A stretch of 64,000 nt of DNA from Thermogemmatispora aurantia (GCF_008974285.1 NZ_BKZV01000001.1:853319-917318); one strand, 5' to 3'; positions 32,739 through 41,466 are shown, counted from the stretch's first letter. Notes: a model not told the origin generated them from the sequence alone. Program-made: numbers and translations.

Positions 32739-33004
32739 CAAAGATACCTTACTCCTCACCTGTATAGTTGCTCTCGATTGTCCCAACTCCTGCTTCCACT
32801 GTCAAGAGGAAAGATTGACGATTGACACTGGCCAAGACAGATCAGCATAAAGCGAGGCCAGGACGTCCGGCCAGGCGGTCAGATAGCTCCCATCGGCATG
32901 GAGCAAGGTAGAACCACCCTCGGCCAGGGCACCAGGCGGTCTCTGCACCTGCTCCCTCCTACCGCCCCTTCCTACCTTCCGTTGGCACTCGCACTGACGT
33001 TCCT

Positions 33005-33385
33005 CTACTCGGGGAAAAAGATGCGCTCGTTGGTTACTGGATGCAGGAGATGGTCAAAGGCCATCCAGAAGCTTTTCGTGTGTCGATAGAAGATGAGGGG
33101 GAAGATGATAGGCATCGTCATGCCCCAGATGAGCAGGGGAATGAAGGGGACACTGGTGTTGACCGCCAGTGGGAGAGTGATCGCGGTAATGAGCAGTTCA
33201 CTCAGCACCAGGTTAACAGCCATCGCTCCGGTATAGTAGCCTGGCTCACGCTCGTACTCGAAATTGCAGGCAGGACAGCGCTCATAGGTCTTGAACAGCC
33301 CACAGTAGAGCTTACCCTCGCCACAAACCGGACAGCGCAGCAACAAGGCCCGGAAGAATAACACACGTGCACGTTTCCATGTCAT
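33005..33385 (-). CDS. DUF983-family zinc-ribbon membrane protein
   Basis: A 126-residue protein: an N-terminal zinc ribbon with two CxxC knuckles (RCPVCGEGKLY and ERCPACNFEYE, about residues 18-43), the GYYTGAMAVNLV segment that opens helix one, and a second helix at about 78-100. These are the marks of DUF983. Members are often near respiratory or cofactor genes but their function is unknown. It stands alone here. Confidence 0.85.
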   Translation of the reverse strand: MTWKRARVLFFRALLLRCPVCGEGKLYCGLFKTYERCPACNFEYEREPGYYTGAMAVNLVLSELLITAITLPLAVNTSVPFIPLLIWGMTMPIIFPLIFYRHTKSFWMAFDHLLHPVTNERIFFPE

Positions 33386-33614
33386 TGGCTCAACACCTTC
33401 TCAGGCGAAGACACACACTCAGCGCCGTCGTTACGTCGCGCCACCGTCCCAGAGCAAAAGAAGGTCAGAACCGCTTGCCTGAGCTGGGTGGGCGGGGGCG
33501 CTGGCGGGCCATGCCTAGCAGGGCCAAAGTAGCTTAAGCCCTACTTGCCTGTGAGCACTTCCTTGAGCACTCCCGGCCTGCTCGCGCTGAGTACGCTCCC
33601 CGCCGATAACGCTC

Positions 33615-33806
33615 CTACTGCTGGATGTTATAGTGACTCTTGTGATAATATACCATGCCCTTGCCGATCACCTTTACTGGCTGCAGCTCCTTCAGCATGA
33701 TCGGCTCACCGCACTTCGCACAAATGCGGCTGGTCAGATGGTTGACCTCTTCACGATTGGCTAGCGATGCGCGCGCTGTCTTGGACAGCTCACCCTTACG
33801 TGGCAT
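33615..33806 (-). CDS. Small C2H2 zinc-site protein, uncharacterised
   Basis: A 63-residue protein with Cys29/Cys32 and His55/His58 (CAKC, then HKSH 23 residues later), a likely single zinc site. A strong AAAGGGGG ribosome site lies upstream of the ATG, and a minus-strand TGGTATACT promoter lies about 210 bases upstream, so I take the gene as real. Function not recognised; a nucleic-acid-binding or ribosome-associated role is only a guess. Confidence 0.65.
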   Translation of the reverse strand: MPRKGELSKTARASLANREEVNHLTSRICAKCGEPIMLKELQPVKVIGKGMVYYHKSHYNIQQ

Positions 33807-34012
33807 AAGCGCTACCCCCTTTCAGCTGATGATGAACAGATTTTGCTCTATAGGCAGTCATAGCTTGCGGTTCGCACAACGCCCCCTCCCCAGACGGAAG
33901 CGCCTTCCTGTCATCCGTCAGGCTCGCTCCGCCATACCACCCCCGCTCGCAGGCTGGCTGATTGCTCCACGGCACAGAAGAAAAAGACCTCTGACCTGCC
34001 TGCTTTCGCTAC

Positions 34013-34021
34013 AGTATACCA
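34013..34021 (-). promoter_or_regulatory. Extended -10 TGGTATACT upstream of the small zinc protein gene
   Basis: TGGTATACT on the minus strand, about 210 bases before the ATG at 33806. The same nine bases occur at 35018-35026 on the plus strand before the LysR gene. Confidence 0.45.
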
Positions 34022-34047
34022 TAGGGCAGCGCCGGCTGTCCAATCAC

Positions 34048-34878
34048 TCACTGCTGAGGGGAGGACAGGTCGGCCTCCGGTCCGCGGCTGACAGCAGAGA
34101 GGGCTTGACAGATAAGATCAGCGGCTTGCTCGAAGGAGAAGAGGCCAGTATTGATCAGCAAGTGGTAGAGGCCTGGCTGCTGGCCGTCGCTTCCATAGTA
34201 GCGGCGCAGGTAAGCAGCATACTCATAGTCACGTTGCTCGATTAGCTCCCGCGCTCGGCGCTGATCAATATGAAGCGTACTCATGACGCGAGCGATGCGC
34301 TGGGTCAGCGGGGCAAACACAGCAACATGGAGCGTGCGTGGAGTGTCTTGCAGCAAAAACTGGGAGCCACGGCCAACGATGACGACGTTTCCTTGCGCGG
34401 CCATTTCCAAAATGACTTTCTGGGTCAGGTGCAGATAGGCAACCTCATCATACTGCTGCAGGGGACGACTGGCCTGGCCAAGCAGGCCAGCATAGTTGAG
34501 GGTGAATGGCTGGCTGGCACGCACGGCCTCAAGGATCTGAGCAGCGACACCGGCGGTATATTCATCGAGGCGCCTTGCTTCGCGGACATCCACGCCCAGA
34601 CGACGGGCCACCTCCGTAATAATTTGGCGATCCAGATAGCGCAGCCCCGTACGACGGGCCACCAGGCGCCCTACTTCGCTGCCGCCGCTGCCAAGCTGAC
34701 GGGTGATGGTGATCACCACTGTTCCCTGGGGAGGAATCCCGGTCGGCAGCTCCTCGCTCCAGCCGTGTCCCTCGAGCGGGCGCGTCGGGCTCTCCCTCCT
34801 TTCGAGGCTGACAGAGCGCTCCTCGCTCACTTCCTCTACAGCCCGCTCGCGAACCTGCTCCTCGTTCTCACTGCTCAT
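34048..34878 (-). CDS. Cytidylate-kinase-like family protein
   Basis: A 276-residue protein. The N-terminal 50 residues are charged and disordered. The P-loop domain starts at VVITITRQLGSGGSEVG, a Walker-A-like loop (GSGGSEVG in place of GxGKGT) typical of cytidylate-kinase-like family 2 (PF13189), then LVARRTGLRYLDRQIITEVARR, NVVIVGRGSQFLL, and the arginine-rich lid HIDQRRARELIEQRDYEYAAYLRRYYGSD. True substrate unproven, as many members are not CMP kinases. ATG 34878 is chosen over 34926 because AAGGAG precedes it. Confidence 0.85.
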   Translation of the reverse strand: MSSENEEQVRERAVEEVSEERSVSLERRESPTRPLEGHGWSEELPTGIPPQGTVVITITRQLGSGGSEVGRLVARRTGLRYLDRQIITEVARRLGVDVREARRLDEYTAGVAAQILEAVRASQPFTLNYAGLLGQASRPLQQYDEVAYLHLTQKVILEMAAQGNVVIVGRGSQFLLQDTPRTLHVAVFAPLTQRIARVMSTLHIDQRRARELIEQRDYEYAAYLRRYYGSDGQQPGLYHLLINTGLFSFEQAADLICQALSAVSRGPEADLSSPQQ

Positions 34879-35011
34879 ACTCTGGCTCCTTGACTTACTG
34901 GCCACTCCCACTGACTGGTTGGCCATCGCTCCCGCGTATCCGCTCGCCGGTCAGCAGGCACTGATCCATACCCAAGCAGAACTGCTCGCTGCTCCTCTGC
35001 AGCCCTCCTCT

Positions 35012-35031
35012 CCCTCATGGTATACTGAGGG
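35012..35031 (+). promoter_or_regulatory. Palindrome-embedded extended -10 (TGGTATACT)
   Basis: CCCTCA and TGAGGG flank an 8-base centre, and TGGTATACT (35018-35026) occupies the middle. It would drive rightward transcription about 240 bases upstream of the LysR start, so use by the LysR gene is possible but not certain. Confidence 0.4.
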
Positions 35032-35158
35032 CAGTGCCAGACGCAAGGTCAATCAAGTCCGGGTCTGCCCCGCCCTGGGGCCTTCTCCGCGACAGCCTGC
35101 CAGGTGCTCTCTCCAAGAGCGCGCTGCCGTTCTTTGCTGGCTTGTCGAGGCTCGCCCG

Positions 35159-35177
35159 TTTCTTCTAAGATAAGAAA
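35159..35177 (+). promoter_or_regulatory. Candidate LysR-type operator TTTCTT-N7-AAGAAA
   Basis: A perfect 6-bp inverted repeat with AT-rich flanks about 100 bases upstream of the LysR gene start, with TATAAA immediately downstream. Interrupted palindromes of this type are usual autoregulatory sites for LysR proteins. Confidence 0.5.
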
Positions 35178-35272
35178 TATAAATAGACGACAAAGAGCAA
35201 GCATCTGGGCAACTGTGCTTTCTACGTCTGACGCCTATACTGTCGATTCCCATTCCCTTGCCAGGAGACCCC

Positions 35273-36199
35273 ATGCGCACGCTCAATCTGCATCAGCTTG
35301 CAACGTTCCAGGTGGTCGCCAAACACTGTAGCTTTGTCCGTGCCGCTGAGGAACTCCATTTTAGCCAGCCCGCTGTCTCCGCACAGATTCGCCAGCTTGA
35401 GGAGAGTCTGGGCGTTAAGCTCTTCGACCAGATCGGGCGCAAGACCCATCTAACGCAGGCTGGCGAGGAGCTATATCTCTACAGCCAGAAGATTTTCTCG
35501 GTTATCGAGGAGGCCCTGGAGGTCATCGAGTCACTGCGCAGCCCCCACTATGGACGACTCAGCGTGGCCGCCGATACCACCGTCGGCTCCTATGTCATCC
35601 CGCGCCTGCTCGGCAAGTTTCACCAGATGTATCCCGAGGTCGAGATTACCTTGAACGTGCTCAATCGGGCCGCGGTAGTGGACGCTCTGGCCAATAACCG
35701 TATCGATATTGCGGTGGTTGGACGAGTTCCCGATGATATTCCGGTAGTTATCGAGCCTTTTGCCTTTAACGAGCTGGTGCTGGTGGCCGCACCGACGCAT
35801 CGCCTTGCAGGGCACAGTAAGGTCCCCTTCGAGGAGGTGACACGCGAGACCTTTCTGCTGCGCGAGGTCGGCTCGGGCACGCGCGCAGCGCTGGAGGGCC
35901 TTTTCCAGGAGGCCGGGGTTCCACTGAAGGTGGCTATGCAGGTGGGCAATAACAGCGCTATTAAGCAGGGCGTGGCCGCCGGCCTGGGGATCGCCCTAAT
36001 CTCACGGGTAGCCATCGATATGGAGCTGGAGACAGGGCGCCTGGTTATTCTCGATGTCGAGGGTTTTCCGATCATTCGCCAGTGGCGCATCGTGCATCTG
36101 AAGGATAAAAATCTTTCTGCCACAGCACGAGCTTTTAAGCTCTTTCTCTTACAGCACGCTGATAAGCGGCTCCGCAAGCAAGAACCCCCGCGCTCCTAG
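35273..36199 (+). CDS. LysR-family transcriptional regulator
   Basis: A 308-residue regulator with an N-terminal winged helix (HQLATFQVVAKHCSFVRAAEELHFSQPAVSAQIRQLEESLGVKLF) and a periplasmic-binding-protein-like effector domain (about 90-295). The domain has CbbR/CysB-like features such as GRLSVAADTTVGSYVIPRLLG and GVAAGLGIALISR. ATG 35273 follows AGGAG; an ATG at 35258 lacks one. It precedes an acyl-CoA dehydrogenase and a MaoC hydratase on the same strand, so it is a likely regulator of that catabolic unit. Effector unknown. Confidence 0.92.
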   Translation: MRTLNLHQLATFQVVAKHCSFVRAAEELHFSQPAVSAQIRQLEESLGVKLFDQIGRKTHLTQAGEELYLYSQKIFSVIEEALEVIESLRSPHYGRLSVAADTTVGSYVIPRLLGKFHQMYPEVEITLNVLNRAAVVDALANNRIDIAVVGRVPDDIPVVIEPFAFNELVLVAAPTHRLAGHSKVPFEEVTRETFLLREVGSGTRAALEGLFQEAGVPLKVAMQVGNNSAIKQGVAAGLGIALISRVAIDMELETGRLVILDVEGFPIIRQWRIVHLKDKNLSATARAFKLFLLQHADKRLRKQEPPRS

Positions 36200-36314
36200 C
36201 GCCGACGCCGGCTACGGCTACCGTCCATCAGAGAGCACGGGCTCTGGCTCGGCTGCCAGGCGGAGCCACTCTATTGGGCGAGACTGTCGTACAGCAAGCA
36301 AAGGAGGCTCATCA

Positions 36315-37493
36315 ATGGAGATGCCATCACACGCCGATGAGGAACGGCGTCTGCTGGTCGCCGAGATCAGGCGCTTTGTGGAGCGCGCAGTGCTCCCAGC
36401 TGCTCAGCAGTTGGAACATGAGGACCGTTATCCGAGCGAGCTGGTCGAAGAGCTGCGCCGCCTCGGTCTTTTCGCCGCCACTATCCCCGAGAGCTATGGC
36501 GGTCTGGGACTGGACTTGCTAACCTATGTCCAGCTCATCGAGGAGCTGGCCCGCGGCTGGATGAGTCTGGCCGGCATAGTCAATACGCACATCCTGGTCG
36601 CTGCTTTGATTACTCAGTACGGTACAGAAGAGCAACGTCAGCGCTTTCTGCCAGTGATGGCCGAGGGCAGACGTCGAGGTGCTCTCTGTCTCTCAGAGGC
36701 CGAGGCTGGTAGCGATGTGCAGGCTATTCGTATGACAGCGATGCGCGACGGCGAATCTTACTTACTCAACGGGGCCAAACTCTGGGTGACCAACGGAGTT
36801 CACGCCAGGATTCTGGCAGTGCTGGCGCGCACTGATCCCCAGGCTCAGCCATCCTACCGCGGCATGAGCCTCTTTCTGGTCGAGAAGGAGACACCGGGCC
36901 TCCACGTGGGCCGCACCTTTGCGAAGTTAGGCTACAAGGGAGTGGATACGGCTGAGCTGGTCTTTGAGGAGGTGCGCGTACCAGCGGCTAATCTGCTTGG
37001 CGGCGTCGAGGGCCAGGGCTTCAAGCAGGCAATGAGTGGTCTGGAGATCGGACGGCTCAATGTGGCCGCTCGCGCTGTGGGCCTGGCTCGCGCCGCCTTT
37101 GAAGATGCTATTCGCTATGCTCAGCAACGCCGCACCTTCGGTCAGCCGATCGCTGAACATCAGGCCATCCAGCTTAAGCTCGCCGATATGTACACGGAGA
37201 TCGAGGCCGCCCGGCTGCTGCTCCATGAGGCAGCCCGCAAGAAGGACGCCGGCGGGCGCTGCGATCTCGAAACCGGGATGGCGAAGCTCTTCGCCACCGA
37301 GATGTGCCAGCGCGTGACGTTGGAAGCGCTGCGCATCCACGGCGGCTTTGGCTACGTCAAGGAGTTCAACGTCGAGCGCTATTATCGCGATGCTCCTTTT
37401 ATGCTGATCGGCGAGGGAACGAGCGAGATCCAGCGTCTGATCATCGCCCGCCAGCTCCTTCAGCGGTACGCGCTTGACGAGCAACCGTCTTAG
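36315..37493 (+). CDS. Acyl-CoA dehydrogenase
   Basis: A 392-residue flavoenzyme with all three ACAD parts: N-terminal helices, the middle beta-domain (CLSEAEAGSDVQAIRMTAMRDGESYLLNGAKLWVTNG), and the C-terminal helical domain with RRTFGQPIAEHQAIQLKLADMYTEIEAARLLL and the active-site region FMLIGEGTSEIQRLIIARQLL. The glutamate in GEGTSE is in the position of the catalytic base of the medium/short-chain group. It carries out alpha,beta-dehydrogenation of an acyl-CoA with electron transfer to ETF; a branched short chain such as isovaleryl- or methylsuccinyl-CoA would fit the neighbouring enzymes. AAAGGAGG precedes ATG 36315. Confidence 0.93.
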   Translation: MEMPSHADEERRLLVAEIRRFVERAVLPAAQQLEHEDRYPSELVEELRRLGLFAATIPESYGGLGLDLLTYVQLIEELARGWMSLAGIVNTHILVAALITQYGTEEQRQRFLPVMAEGRRRGALCLSEAEAGSDVQAIRMTAMRDGESYLLNGAKLWVTNGVHARILAVLARTDPQAQPSYRGMSLFLVEKETPGLHVGRTFAKLGYKGVDTAELVFEEVRVPAANLLGGVEGQGFKQAMSGLEIGRLNVAARAVGLARAAFEDAIRYAQQRRTFGQPIAEHQAIQLKLADMYTEIEAARLLLHEAARKKDAGGRCDLETGMAKLFATEMCQRVTLEALRIHGGFGYVKEFNVERYYRDAPFMLIGEGTSEIQRLIIARQLLQRYALDEQPS

Positions 37494-37522
37494 CTAGCTT
37501 GCTTGGAGAAGGAGAGAACACT

Positions 37523-38038
37523 ATGTCGTTCGGTCGCTGCTATGAAGATTTCGAGGTTGGGGATGTCTATAAGCATTGGCCAGGGCGCACCATCACCGAG
37601 TACGACGATATGCTGTTTTGCATGCTGACGATGAACCATAATCCCCTGCATATCGATGCTAATTATGCCGCGCACACGCAGCATAAGCAACGCCTGGTCG
37701 TGGGGGCCCTGGTCTTTAGCATTGTGCTCGGCATGTCGGTGCCCGATGTGAGTGGGAAAGCAATCGCTAATCTTGAATTTGAGGAGGTCAAGCACCTGGC
37801 CCCGACCTTTCACGGCGATACGATTTATGCCGAGTCGCGCGTACTCGATAAGCGGCTCTCGACCAGTAAGCCAGACCGCGGCATTGTGACCGTCGAGACA
37901 GTGGCCTACAATCAGCGTGGGGAAAAGGTTCTGTCGTACCGGAGGCGCGTGCTGGTACCTACGCGCGCCCTGGATGAGGAGCTGCAGCGCCAGATCCGCA
38001 GCAGGATTGAGCACGGGCGCGACGGAACCAGTGTCTAG
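37523..38038 (+). CDS. MaoC-family enoyl-CoA hydratase
   Basis: A 171-residue hot-dog-fold hydratase. The hydratase-2 motif is visible as TMNHNPLHIDANYAAHTQHKQRLVVGALV, where Asn/His/Asp act as catalytic dyad and oxyanion residues; the N-terminus GRCYEDFEVGDVYKHWPGRTITEYDD is typical of the MaoC group that includes mesaconyl-CoA hydratases and Rv2499c of Mycobacterium tuberculosis. It starts at ATG 37523 after GGAGAAGGAGAG and lies 29 bases after the acyl-CoA dehydrogenase gene, so they form one operon. Substrate is inferred from context: an unsaturated branched dicarboxyl- or methyl-acyl-CoA. Confidence 0.9.
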   Translation: MSFGRCYEDFEVGDVYKHWPGRTITEYDDMLFCMLTMNHNPLHIDANYAAHTQHKQRLVVGALVFSIVLGMSVPDVSGKAIANLEFEEVKHLAPTFHGDTIYAESRVLDKRLSTSKPDRGIVTVETVAYNQRGEKVLSYRRRVLVPTRALDEELQRQIRSRIEHGRDGTSV

Positions 38039-38071
38039 GCCGATCCGCCAGCCTCTGGCAGGCGGCAGCGG

Positions 38072-38095
38072 CCAGACTGATCACCAGACTGATCA
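38072..38095 (+). repeat. 12-bp perfect tandem duplication
   Basis: CCAGACTGATCA occurs twice head to tail just after the MaoC gene. A recent slippage duplication or a paired binding site; it contains TGATCA palindromes. Confidence 0.6.
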
Positions 38096-38115
38096 GGAGA
38101 GCAGAGTAGCAGAAG

Positions 38116-38143
38116 CAGACAGACAGACAGGCAGACAGGCAGG
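38116..38143 (+). repeat. Tetranucleotide microsatellite (CAGR)7
   Basis: Seven CAGA/CAGG units in tandem in the intergenic space between two convergent genes. Simple repeats like this mutate by slippage; here it lies outside coding sequence. Confidence 0.75.
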
Positions 38144-38179
38144 CGCAGCCTGGTGGGCCGACGCCTGCCATTGGGCGGA

Positions 38180-39088
38180 TTAGATGCTCAGCAGATCGGC
38201 GCGGGCAATGAGCTGCCGCGCGTTGCGAATAACGGCCACGTCGATCATGCGGCCTTCGACTTCGATAGCGCCCTGCCCATGACGCTGAGCTTCTTCGTAG
38301 AGAGCCAGCAGCCGACGCGCCTGGGTCACTTGCTCAGGCGCGGGCGCGAAGACCTCGTTGGCAATGGGAATCTGCTCAGGATGAATAGCCCATTTGCCGC
38401 TGAAGCCCAATACGCTTGCCCGCAGGCATTCGCGCCGGTAGCCATCGAGATTGCGAATATCGATGTAGGGGCCATCAATGGCCTCGATGCCCGCTGCCCG
38501 TGCCGCCACGACAATTTTGTTGCGCGCATAGTGCCAGAGGTCACCAGGGTAGGCATCCAGATCGTTGCCGATATACTTGAGATCGATGCCCTGGGAAGCC
38601 GCATAGTCGGCAGGACCAAAGATCAGGGCCTCTAGACGTTTACTGGCCCGGGCGATCTTTTCAACATTGATCAGGGCTTCGGTCTCTTCAATCAAAACCT
38701 CCAGTCCAATGGACTTCGTCAGCTTGCAACGCTTCTCGATCTGGGTCAGCAAGCGATCAACCCACCAGACATCACGCGCTCGCTTGACTTTAGGGACGAT
38801 CAGGATGTCAAGGTGTTCCCCCGCCTCTTCGACAAGCGCCACAATGTCACGATAGGCATACTCGCTTTCAAGATCGTTGATACGCACCGCACGGGTCTTG
38901 TTTCCCCAGTCCAGAGAGCGCAGGGCTTCAATGGCCTGCCCCCGCGCTTTCTCTTTCTCGGCGGGGGAAACGGAATCCTCTAGATCCAGCATGACAAGAT
39001 CGGCCTGACTGGCTGCCGCCTTTTGCAGCATGCGCACATTGCTGGCCGGCGTCGACAGTTCGCTGCGTCTCAGGCGCACCATGCTCAT
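38180..39088 (-). CDS. HpcH/HpaI (CitE-like) acyl-CoA lyase
   Basis: A 302-residue CitE-like TIM-barrel lyase. Motifs: RSELSTPASNVRMLQKAAAS at the N-terminus, LVMLDLEDSVSP with the metal ligand, RINDLESEYAYRDI, LEVLIEETEALINVEKI, LIFGPADYAASQGI, and GKWAIHPEQI. Enzymes of this group cleave malyl-, citramalyl- or 3-hydroxy-3-methylglutaryl-CoA. Its mycobacterial relative Rv2498c is a beta-hydroxyacyl-CoA lyase encoded beside a MaoC and an ACAD. Here it converges with that gene pair. ATG 39088 is chosen (MSMVRLRR), since AAAGGAG lies upstream and the first ATG (39115) has none. Confidence 0.88.
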   Translation of the reverse strand: MSMVRLRRSELSTPASNVRMLQKAAASQADLVMLDLEDSVSPAEKEKARGQAIEALRSLDWGNKTRAVRINDLESEYAYRDIVALVEEAGEHLDILIVPKVKRARDVWWVDRLLTQIEKRCKLTKSIGLEVLIEETEALINVEKIARASKRLEALIFGPADYAASQGIDLKYIGNDLDAYPGDLWHYARNKIVVAARAAGIEAIDGPYIDIRNLDGYRRECLRASVLGFSGKWAIHPEQIPIANEVFAPAPEQVTQARRLLALYEEAQRHGQGAIEVEGRMIDVAVIRNARQLIARADLLSI

Positions 39089-39510
39089 GATCGCTGTATC
39101 CTCTCCTTTGCTCATCTGCTGTGGAGAAAGCAGTCGGCGCCACGAGGGCGAGACCAGAGCCTTTCTAATCTCTCTCTATCATACCATCCTTTTCCCATCA
39201 CCCTGGGTCAGAGCCTGACATTTCGGCAGACGTCCTGCTGTGCTGCTGGCCAGTCTGATCAGCCCGATGAATGGCGAGAAGGAGCGGCAACCAGACCTGG
39301 CAGGAGAGAGAGGCTGGCAGTGAGAAGCAGATCCCGGGAGCAAGGAGAGGCAACAGACCAGGCTAGAGGGAGCCGAGAAGAGCGACAAGGCCCCTCCGCT
39401 CCGAAGAAAGGCAGTGGCCATCATTGCCAGCACTTGCCTGGCCAGTACGCTGATGGTCCTGAGCAGAGCCGGTCACATGGGAGATCAGGAGCCAGGCAGT
39501 AGAATGTTGA
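39089..39510. other. Intergenic region, no supported gene
   Basis: About 420 purine-rich bases between the CitE-like and pseudokinase genes, both leftward. It should contain the promoter of the lyase gene, but no clear -10 was identified. Nothing else was recognised. Confidence 0.4.
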
Positions 39511-40686
39511 CTAGACAAGACCATCAGCTCCGATGCAGCGCCGCAGGAAGGCGGAGAGCTTGCTTAAGCAACGGGCCAGGATGCCTGGCCGATAGCGCAA
39601 GATCCCTAGACGACGCAGATCCAGGGCCTCCAGCTCCTCTACCAGGGCGAAGGCTGAGGGATAGCGCTGCTCAGGGTCCAGAGCCAAAGCCCGTAAGAGG
39701 ATATCCTCTATGGCGAGCGGGAGATGAACATTCAGCAAATGCGGGGGCACCAGCGCCAGGCCCTCGGGCACGGGCAATGGCTCCAGAGGATCAGGAACCT
39801 CAGCCCCCATCTCTTCGCAATCGAGGATCTCAGCTAACTGGCGATGAGTCGCGGTAATGGGAGCGTAGTGGGTGCAAAGCAGGTAGAGGAGCGCCCCCAG
39901 CGAATAAACATCGGAGCGCTCGTCACACTGGCCTGAAAAGACCTCGGGGGCCACGAATGGGTTGGCCGCCGAGGGCGCAGGCGACGGAAAGAGCTGGCGG
40001 TAATGCTCGACCGCTAGCTGCGGTGTGCCTACAGTCGCTTGCCAGAAGACCGGTGGCGGCGGCCAGGATACGAGCAGCGTCGGAGACCAGGGGGCCCGCC
40101 CCTCAGCGTCGATCAGCACAGTGGCGGGGTCGAGGTCCCCAAGGACACAGCCAAGGCGATGCAGGCGCGCCACCAGCCGGGCGAGCTGAATACTCCAGGA
40201 GAGCGCAACTTCCAGATCAAGCCAGGCCGGCCAGCGCCCATCGGCAAGCAGCAGGTCAGCCAGGGTCATGACCTCCAGTTCACGTGCCTGCCGCAAACCA
40301 ATCAGCTGCTGGACCAGATAGTGCCGATCCCCTTCTACCCGCAGTCGATCCCCCGCCTCGGGCAGACGCGGTGAGGCCAGGAGCGTGAAGGAGGCAAATT
40401 CTTCATAGGCCGCACGTTCGATCTGCATGCGCTCACGAGCACTCAGTCCACCAAGCAACAGCTCGCGCACCGCCACCAGTGGCTCCGGCTCCTCACTGTA
40501 CTGGATGCGCTCCCGCCTGCCCGAGAGACGCCTGGCAAGGTAGAGATGGACACGCGGACGCTCATGCAGCAGGCGGATCAGACGATAGCGCCCGCCGAGG
40601 ATGATCGAGCCTTCCGGCAGGGCCGCCCCCCGCAGCTCCCGTTCCTCCACATCCCACGCGCTCTCTTTCGTCTGCGCTTCGTTCAT
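39511..40686 (-). CDS. Protein-kinase-like pseudokinase
   Basis: A 391-residue protein with a kinase-fold signature but dead catalytic motifs. Seen: a degenerate glycine loop (GGRYRLIRLLHERP), beta-3 VAVRE at 71-75 with Arg replacing the ATP-anchoring Lys, and GDLDPAT at 183-189 where HRDLKPxN is expected, so His and Arg of HRD and the following Lys are all lost. No DFG was found: the segment reads LLVSWPPPP. The C-lobe is well preserved (FVAPEVFSG at 244-252, DVYSLGALLYLLCT at 259-272, RALALDPEQRYPSAFALVEEL). Thus it probably binds or scaffolds rather than phosphorylates. Neighbours do not reveal its partner. Confidence 0.78.
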   Translation of the reverse strand: MNEAQTKESAWDVEERELRGAALPEGSIILGGRYRLIRLLHERPRVHLYLARRLSGRRERIQYSEEPEPLVAVRELLLGGLSARERMQIERAAYEEFASFTLLASPRLPEAGDRLRVEGDRHYLVQQLIGLRQARELEVMTLADLLLADGRWPAWLDLEVALSWSIQLARLVARLHRLGCVLGDLDPATVLIDAEGRAPWSPTLLVSWPPPPVFWQATVGTPQLAVEHYRQLFPSPAPSAANPFVAPEVFSGQCDERSDVYSLGALLYLLCTHYAPITATHRQLAEILDCEEMGAEVPDPLEPLPVPEGLALVPPHLLNVHLPLAIEDILLRALALDPEQRYPSAFALVEELEALDLRRLGILRYRPGILARCLSKLSAFLRRCIGADGLV

Positions 40687-41271
40687 GAGCTGACAATCTG
40701 CCTTTCTTCTTTTTATATCCTTTTTATTACATATGACGTATATCTAGGAAGAGCTTAACAGATTGGCATACCATCTAGTAGTGCTACCTTTATATTATTA
40801 TACTTCTGCACTGGCGGGGAATGCCCCTGTTGCTCCAATCATACCAGTCTGCTTTGGCTTGGGAGAGAAGTGAGGGAAGGACATAAGACACGGTTGTCCG
40901 AATGACTAGTTTCAAGGGCGGGTTGACTTTTCGACCTTTATTGCGTACGATTATAGCATACCAATCAGCACTGCGCGTGTCGGTTGCCGGGTCCAGCAAC
41001 AGTACAGACTGAGAGACACGCCAATTCAGCCTAATCGGGCCTGCTGCGTGCAAGGGCGCACGCGGGGATGGTCTCGGCAAAGGCCAACAGCGAGTGAGCC
41101 AACGAGCCAGCCGGTGAGGTGGAGGTTCCTTCATCCATTGCCTCATGCCTGTGCGCTGGCTCTTGCTATCGTGCGATACCGGGCCGGGCCGACCATACCA
41201 GGTTTTTCCATCCAACCGTCTCCCAACGCGCCGCGGGGATCGTACCACCTGTTTCAAAGGAGTGACAGCTT
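40687..41271. other. Intergenic region, no supported gene
   Basis: About 585 bases between the divergent pseudokinase and DUF3311 genes. AT-rich from 40700 to 40800. A minus-strand TGCTATAAT (40950-40958) could start pseudokinase transcription with a leader of about 260 nt. A 155-codon frame on the minus strand here looks non-coding. The right end carries the CAAAGGAG ribosome site of the DUF3311 gene. Confidence 0.45.
40950..40958 (-). promoter_or_regulatory. Extended -10 TGCTATAAT, leftward
   Basis: Perfect TATAAT with TG extension on the minus strand, about 265 bases before the pseudokinase start. No -35 is apparent. Confidence 0.5.
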
Positions 41272-41466
41272 ATGGTTACCCGTACCGAGAAGAGACGCTG
41301 GCCTCTTCTCCTGCTCATCATCCCCTTTATTGCTACCCTGCTGCCCTTTCTCTACAACTCCTATCAGCCGGAGCTCATCGGCATCCCATTTTTCTACTGG
41401 TACCAGCTGCTCTGGACCATTCTCGGCGCGCTGGTCACTGGCATCGTTTACTGGTTGAAAGCCTGA
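41272..41466 (+). CDS. DUF3311 small membrane protein
   Basis: A 64-residue protein with two helices (about 10-27 and 40-60). WPLLLLIIPFIATLLPFLYN and GIPFFYWYQLLWTILGALVTGIVYWL are the DUF3311 pattern. DUF3311 genes regularly precede a sodium:solute symporter gene, as here (106 bases later), and the small protein is probably an accessory subunit of the transporter. AAAGGAG lies 10 bases upstream of the ATG. Confidence 0.87.
   Translation: MVTRTEKRRWPLLLLIIPFIATLLPFLYNSYQPELIGIPFFYWYQLLWTILGALVTGIVYWLKA

Larger units (their letters stand above)
34879..35272. other. Divergent intergenic region upstream of the LysR gene
   Basis: About 390 bases, with an extended -10 inside a short palindrome (35012-35031) and a LysR-type palindrome (35159-35177) followed by TATAAA at 35178-35183. 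The left 120 bases hold no recognised promoter for the kinase-like gene. Confidence 0.5.

Noticed and set aside
40790..41257. 155-codon open frame on the minus strand in the pseudokinase/DUF3311 gap
   Set aside because: Composition is Arg/Pro-rich and frame-like noise; no ribosome site, no recognisable motif, and it crosses promoter-like AT-rich sequence.
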